From contig NZ_FWXY01000007.1 of NCBI RefSeq assembly GCF_900176365.1, positions 1 to 64,000 on the forward strand: DNA of 64,000 nt, given 5' to 3'. Positions within the stretch are counted from its first letter, which is position 1. Every line of letters starts with the position of its first letter. The notes beneath the pieces are model-generated. The model was not told the origin of the DNA, searched no databases, and worked only from the letters and a program-made list of their open reading frames with translations. Made by a program: the position numbers and the translations under genes. Source of the stretch: Desulfocicer vacuolatum DSM 3385 (GTDB lineage Bacteria; Desulfobacterota; Desulfobacteria; Desulfobacterales; Desulfobacteraceae). Positions 60,263-64,000 of this stretch are shown here, piece by piece.

Positions 60263-62002
60263 TGATCCCTGGAGTTTTTCAAGATTTGTCCTGGCAAATT
60301 CCAGGCCGGGATCAATGGCCAGTGCCATTTCATAAAAATCCATGGCTTTTTCCTTTTCTCCCATTTCCCGGTAATTGGATGCAATGCTGGCATGGTCAAT
60401 GGCAGATCCGGGCTTCAGCTCCAGAACCCTGCGAAAACAGTCAATGGATTGGGGGTGCTGCTTGAGCATGAAATGGCAAAAACCCATGAGATTGAAAATG
60501 TCTTCCCGCTCATCATCAATATCAATGCCCTTTTTAAGAATGGTCAGGGCCTCTTCATATTGCTCCATTTCTTTAAGGCACACCCCGGCATAGGAGCAGA
60601 TGCTGGGGATATCCTGGCGTGTGGGATTTTCTGTCAAAGCTTGTTTTAAATATCCCAGGGCTTTATCAGGAACTCCCATGGCAAGGTGACACAAACCCTG
60701 GTAAAATGAGATAAAATATTGGCCGGGGAGCATGCCAGATATTTTGTCAAGCTGGGACAAGGCCGCCACGGGGGCATTGTTTTCATAAATATGCTTGGCA
60801 CAGAACATCACAATGCTGCTGTTTTCTGCCCGTTCTCTAAAACAGGTGCCCGGCACAATGGTGTAACAGGCAGGCACTTTAAGCTGGGGGTCTGTGGTGT
60901 CCAGAACCATGAGCTCAAATCCTAAACGTGACAGTTCCCGTGTGAGTGCTTTTATTTCATCCCGGATATTGGCACTGGAAATATCGGGAAGGGCTGAAAG
61001 GGGTATTGTCTCTCCTGTGTTGGTGTCAAGGGGGGTGATGATATAGTCGGCCTGGTGAAGATTGGTGAATTTGGGCAGCCCGCTGGCCACATAATTGGAA
61101 GGGGTGTTAAAATCCCCGGCCAGCTGAGCCACTTCGGTGAGAGCCCGGCTCAGGGCTTTGTCCGGGCTGGAGGCGGTGCCTGCGGTCCATACAATTTCAC
61201 TGGTTTCAGGAAAAGTGGCCGGGTCGTAGGCCAGTACCCCCACTGTGGGAATTCCTGTGTTTAATGAAAAATCATTTATATAAAGCTTGATGCCTGCGGA
61301 TTCAAATTTGGCAATGAGTTCCCGGGTTGAAGGATTGGTCACCGATTGTGGATCAATGTATGGAACGGATTTTTTTTCCTTGCATATGATGGCGCACACG
61401 TGGCGTTCCACAATTTCACACCCTCCTTGTAAAACCGCTTCCTCAAGACAGTTTCCCGCTGATGATCCATTGAACTCATTGATCATGAAAAACCAGTCCA
61501 GGGGAATACTCATCTCTTTGTCCCGGGTGACATTGTATGCCTTGACCCATTGAAATGGCAGTTTTGAAAAAAATTCCCTGGAGACAGCCATGGTCTCTTC
61601 CGATCGGTCATCCAGGACAGATGCGGCAATAAGGGAAAAGGGCAGGGGGGATGAAGCGTTCTCTTGTGTTTCTTTTTTGATGTTTTCCGGGGCCGTTTTA
61701 AAGCGATAAAGACTGAAGCGTTCAGCAAGCTCCATAACTGCACTGGCTTCGGCAAGGATGGGGGAAACGCCTTTGCCCATCTGTTTCTTTGTGCCGGTGA
61801 GGACGTGGGCGTCGTGGCCGCATACGCTGAAATACACTGGAATGTCCAGACGTCCGTTATCAATGCGCCGGGTTTCTTTGAGAATGTTCAGTCCTGCTTT
61901 TGCCGTGTTGTTTTTAAAATTTTCAATGGTTGCTTCGGGAGATATTATTTTATCATGATCTTGTTTTTCAAGCTTGTAAGCATCGGATAATTTTGATGTC
62001 AT
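60257..62002 (-). CDS. YcaO-domain protein with C-terminal TPR repeats
   Basis: I start at ATG 62002 (MTSKLSDAYKLEK; 581 residues) because GAGG lies 12 nt upstream; ATG 62050 and 62020 are alternatives. The YcaO ATP-binding residues appear in SAVMELAERFSLY, SSAGNCLEEAVLQGGCEIVERHV and SRALTEVAQL. After about residue 420 come TPR-like units (DKALGYLKQALTENP, EEALTILKKGIDID, PQSIDCFRRVLELKP, EKAMDFYEMALAIDP). YcaO enzymes activate amide backbones with ATP. The C-terminus lacks a PxPxP end typical of azoline formation. No precursor peptide or partner gene is obvious nearby. Confidence 0.9.
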   Translation of the reverse strand: MTSKLSDAYKLEKQDHDKIISPEATIENFKNNTAKAGLNILKETRRIDNGRLDIPVYFSVCGHDAHVLTGTKKQMGKGVSPILAEASAVMELAERFSLYRFKTAPENIKKETQENASSPLPFSLIAASVLDDRSEETMAVSREFFSKLPFQWVKAYNVTRDKEMSIPLDWFFMINEFNGSSAGNCLEEAVLQGGCEIVERHVCAIICKEKKSVPYIDPQSVTNPSTRELIAKFESAGIKLYINDFSLNTGIPTVGVLAYDPATFPETSEIVWTAGTASSPDKALSRALTEVAQLAGDFNTPSNYVASGLPKFTNLHQADYIITPLDTNTGETIPLSALPDISSANIRDEIKALTRELSRLGFELMVLDTTDPQLKVPACYTIVPGTCFRERAENSSIVMFCAKHIYENNAPVAALSQLDKISGMLPGQYFISFYQGLCHLAMGVPDKALGYLKQALTENPTRQDIPSICSYAGVCLKEMEQYEEALTILKKGIDIDDEREDIFNLMGFCHFMLKQHPQSIDCFRRVLELKPGSAIDHASIASNYREMGEKEKAMDFYEMALAIDPGLEFARTNLEKLQGSI

Positions 62003-62050
62003 CGTAGTAAGAAACCTCATTTGTTGTGTGCCGTAACCCCAAAACTGCAT

Positions 62051-62359
62051 TTTAGTACAAGCCTTACCGTTGCAAGGCTTTAGTATTTTGGACTACATAT
62101 TCAAATATCCAGTATGTTTGAATATTGTACTGCATATACAGGCGTTGAACATGAATTTTAACATTTCATTGTAATGTCAACGTGTCCATGAATTGCCCTG
62201 GACGGTTAAGATCAGAATGAATGATGTTAAAAAACCGTTTGACACAATGTTATCTTTTTTTGTACATTTAAAGACTCTGTGAATTTAATGGAGATAACGG
62301 CAATAAAAATAAAGAAGTAAATATATTATAACCACTAATGCTTTGCAAGGTTAAATTAA
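62051..62359. other. Divergent intergenic region between ycaO and hisB
   Basis: This 309-bp region contains an AGCCTT...AAGGCT hairpin near 62058-62081, an ATTCAAATA/TATGTTTGAAT dyad near 62099-62124 and a putative hisB promoter at 62239-62268. No gene is visible. The dyad may be an operator for either gene. Confidence 0.55.
62239..62268 (+). promoter_or_regulatory. Putative hisB promoter
   Basis: TTGACA, 18 nt and TACATT lie about 90 bp upstream of hisB; the -10 is imperfect. Confidence 0.45.
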
Positions 62360-62947
62360 ATGGTTCGTACGGCATCACTGACAAGGGAAACCAGAGAAAC
62401 AAAAATAGGTATTGAGATCAATATTGACGGAACAGGAAAATCCCGTGTGTCCACAGGGATTGGTTTTTTTGATCATATGCTCACACTTTTCACCGTCCAT
62501 GGCTTTTTTGATCTTACTCTTACAGTGCAGGGAGACCTGGAGGTGGATTATCATCACACTGTGGAAGATACCGGTCTGGTGCTGGGTCAGGCAATTTCCA
62601 AGGCCCTGGGGGATCGGCATGGCATTGCCCGATATGGGGCCGGGGCTGTTCCCATGGATGAAGCGTTCAGCCGGGTCAATGTTGACCTTTCCAATCGGCC
62701 GTACCTGGTATATCATCTTCCTGAAACCATTCGATCTGTGGGGCCCTTTGATGCATATCTTGCCAAGGAGTTTTTCCGGGCATTCAGTGTTCAGGCAGGA
62801 CTGAATCTTCATATCAGTTGTGATTATGGTGAAAATGAACATCATATCATTGAATCTATTTTCAAGGCCCTGGGACGTGCAATGAACGCGGCCTGCTGTC
62901 TGGATGAAAGGGTCGTAGGTGCTCTTTCCAGTAAAGGGGCACTCTAA
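62360..62947 (+). CDS. hisB: Imidazoleglycerol-phosphate dehydratase HisB
   Basis: The 195-residue monofunctional enzyme has GIGFFDHMLTLFTVHGFFDL, DYHHTVEDTGLVLG and DYGENEHHIIESIFKALGRAM, whose histidines bind the manganese ions. It performs the sixth step of histidine synthesis. AAGG precedes the ATG. No other his gene is in the window; the next gene is dnaG. Confidence 0.96.
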   Translation: MVRTASLTRETRETKIGIEINIDGTGKSRVSTGIGFFDHMLTLFTVHGFFDLTLTVQGDLEVDYHHTVEDTGLVLGQAISKALGDRHGIARYGAGAVPMDEAFSRVNVDLSNRPYLVYHLPETIRSVGPFDAYLAKEFFRAFSVQAGLNLHISCDYGENEHHIIESIFKALGRAMNAACCLDERVVGALSSKGAL

Positions 62948-63018
62948 ATTCGAACAATTCCAATGGTTCAGCTGCACAAAACATGGGCTTTGGAGTGCTT
63001 TTGTATTTGTGTGGTGTA

Positions 63019-63046
63019 TTGACATCCGGTGACCAGTAATTATTTT
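63019..63046 (+). promoter_or_regulatory. Putative dnaG promoter
   Basis: TTGACA, 16 nt and TATTTT lie in the hisB-dnaG gap; the fit is moderate. Confidence 0.4.
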
Positions 63047-63185
63047 TAAAGTTTTGTGATGCTCCCGGTGAACCCCCCTGGGGCATTTTCGGAGTGTGTC
63101 TTGGTGCGCATTTTGTTTGCGCACATGAAACACATATCCTTACCATGATACTTAAAGATTAGTTTTTTGGAGCCTGGCCCATTCC

Positions 63186-64000
63186 ATGCGTATTCCCGAA
63201 GAAATTATCTCCCGAATTTCAGCTGCCACAGATATTGTTTCCGTGATATCTGAATCTGTTATGCTGAAAAAATCAGGGATGAATTTTTTTGGACTATGCC
63301 CATTTCATTCTGAGAAAACATCCTCTTTTTCCGTAAGCCCCCATAAGCAGATTTTTTATTGTTTTGGGTGCGGTGCCGGAGGAAATGTGTTTTCTTATTT
63401 GATGAAATACCATGGTATCTCTTTTCCTGAGGCCGTGAAAATGGCAGGAAATAAGTGTGGCATTGCCATCGAGACCGAACCTTTAAGCCCGGAAAAAGAA
63501 AGACACATGATGCTTCGGGAGGGGCTTTATCGATTAAATCAACAGGCCATGCTTCATTATACTCATCTTTTGACCCAGACACCGTCCGGTGAACATGCCC
63601 GGAATTATCTTGAACAACGGGGTATCACCCGTGACACCATTAAAGAACTTAACCTTGGATATTCTCCCAATCGTTGGGACGACATGGTTCTGTTCTTAAA
63701 ACAACACAAAGTGACAAAGGCAATGGCCCAGGCCTCGGGGTTTGTGCTCAGCCGCAGGGAAACCAAAGGGTACTATGACCGATTCCGCAACAGGATTATG
63801 TTTCCCATTTTTGATGTTACACGCCAGGTGGCAGGGTTTGGCGGCAGGGTGATGGATGATGCTGTTCCCAAGTATTTAAATTCCCCGGAAACCCCGGTAT
63901 ACAGCAAGGGAAGAATTCTTTACGGCCTTCATTTATCAAAAATCCATTGCAGGCAGGAAGATACTGTTTATATTGTTGAAGGATATTTTGATTTTATTTC
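63186..64000 (+). CDS. dnaG: DNA primase DnaG, N-terminal part (runs off the window)
   Basis: The frame from ATG 63186 is open to the window end (271 complete codons). It begins MRIPEEIISRISAATDIVSVI and has the CHC2 zinc motif (CPFHSEKTSSF ... FYCFGCGAGGN, residues about 38-64). The RNA polymerase domain follows (YYDRFRNRIMFPIFD, VAGFGGRVMDD, KYLNSPETPVYSKG) and runs to the start of the TOPRIM fold (VYIVEGYFDFI). It makes RNA primers with DnaB at the fork. The C-terminus is outside the window. Confidence 0.96.
   Translation, partial: MRIPEEIISRISAATDIVSVISESVMLKKSGMNFFGLCPFHSEKTSSFSVSPHKQIFYCFGCGAGGNVFSYLMKYHGISFPEAVKMAGNKCGIAIETEPLSPEKERHMMLREGLYRLNQQAMLHYTHLLTQTPSGEHARNYLEQRGITRDTIKELNLGYSPNRWDDMVLFLKQHKVTKAMAQASGFVLSRRETKGYYDRFRNRIMFPIFDVTRQVAGFGGRVMDDAVPKYLNSPETPVYSKGRILYGLHLSKIHCRQEDTVYIVEGYFDFI

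Overview
The window reads as chromosome of a mesophilic, anaerobic, respiring member of the Desulfobacterota, most likely a sulfate reducer of the Desulfobacterales type. This is inferred from gene content: a complete Rnf operon headed by a small tetraheme cytochrome c and closed by apbE (the order known from Desulfovibrio), the futalosine menaquinone pathway (mqnE, mqnC, mqnA, mqnD), an iron-sulfur flavoprotein, a YcaO-TPR protein, a LarE homologue and many two-component/c-di-GMP proteins. No 16S gene is present, so the species cannot be named.

Layout. 0.1-6.2 kb: an iron-sulfur flavoprotein, a scar-like stretch ending in a strong terminator, then a hybrid histidine kinase translationally coupled to an HD-GYP response regulator. 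6.5-15.6 kb: an aminotransferase, then a tight run encoding an atypical APH-fold kinase, a YnjBCD-type ABC importer with two separate permeases, two GT-A-fold transferases of the TIGR04283/TIGR04282 type and an EI24/CysZ-like membrane protein. 15.9-25.2 kb: a GAF protein, tRNA-Met, a zinc-ribbon protein with long acidic repeats, hpt, a DnaJ-family co-chaperone, mnmG, a TIGR01212 radical SAM protein and apbE. 25.3-32.7 kb: rnfB (fused to a GltD-like domain), rnfA, E, G, D, C, cytochrome c and RseC. 32.8-41.3 kb: duplicated tRNA-Asn, a two-component system, an epimerase, tRNA-Gln, an ABM protein, a Lys/Ala/Glu-rich protein, larE and an M24 peptidase. 41.4-46.0 kb: menaquinone genes. 46.2-51 kb: a secreted protein, tRNA-Pro, purA, tadA, tRNA-Arg(ACG), an apparent integration scar and a MATE exporter. 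51.4-55.1 kb: PilZ protein, small membrane protein, cardiolipin synthase and a GAF/degenerate-GGDEF/PilZ protein. 55.4-58.6 kb: SpeE-like/DUF350/lipoprotein operon. 59.2-64 kb: isochorismatase-family hydrolase, YcaO-TPR, hisB and the start of dnaG.

The main unexplained signal lies between genes. Three repeat families are scattered through the intergenic DNA. Family A is a modular array of short hairpins joined by constant linkers, in at least ten places; its stems show G-C to A-T pair exchanges. Family B is a roughly 130-bp core with a 20-21-bp palindromic stem. Its two copies, 47 kb apart, keep an identical 43-nt loop while the stem changes in a compensatory way. Family C is a 185-186-bp MITE-like element with 13-bp terminal inverted repeats; two of its three copies have perfect 5-bp target duplications. 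Family B sits within family A arrays, and one such array lies between the two permease genes of the importer. I regard A and B as the best candidates for an undescribed structured RNA or hairpin mobile element.
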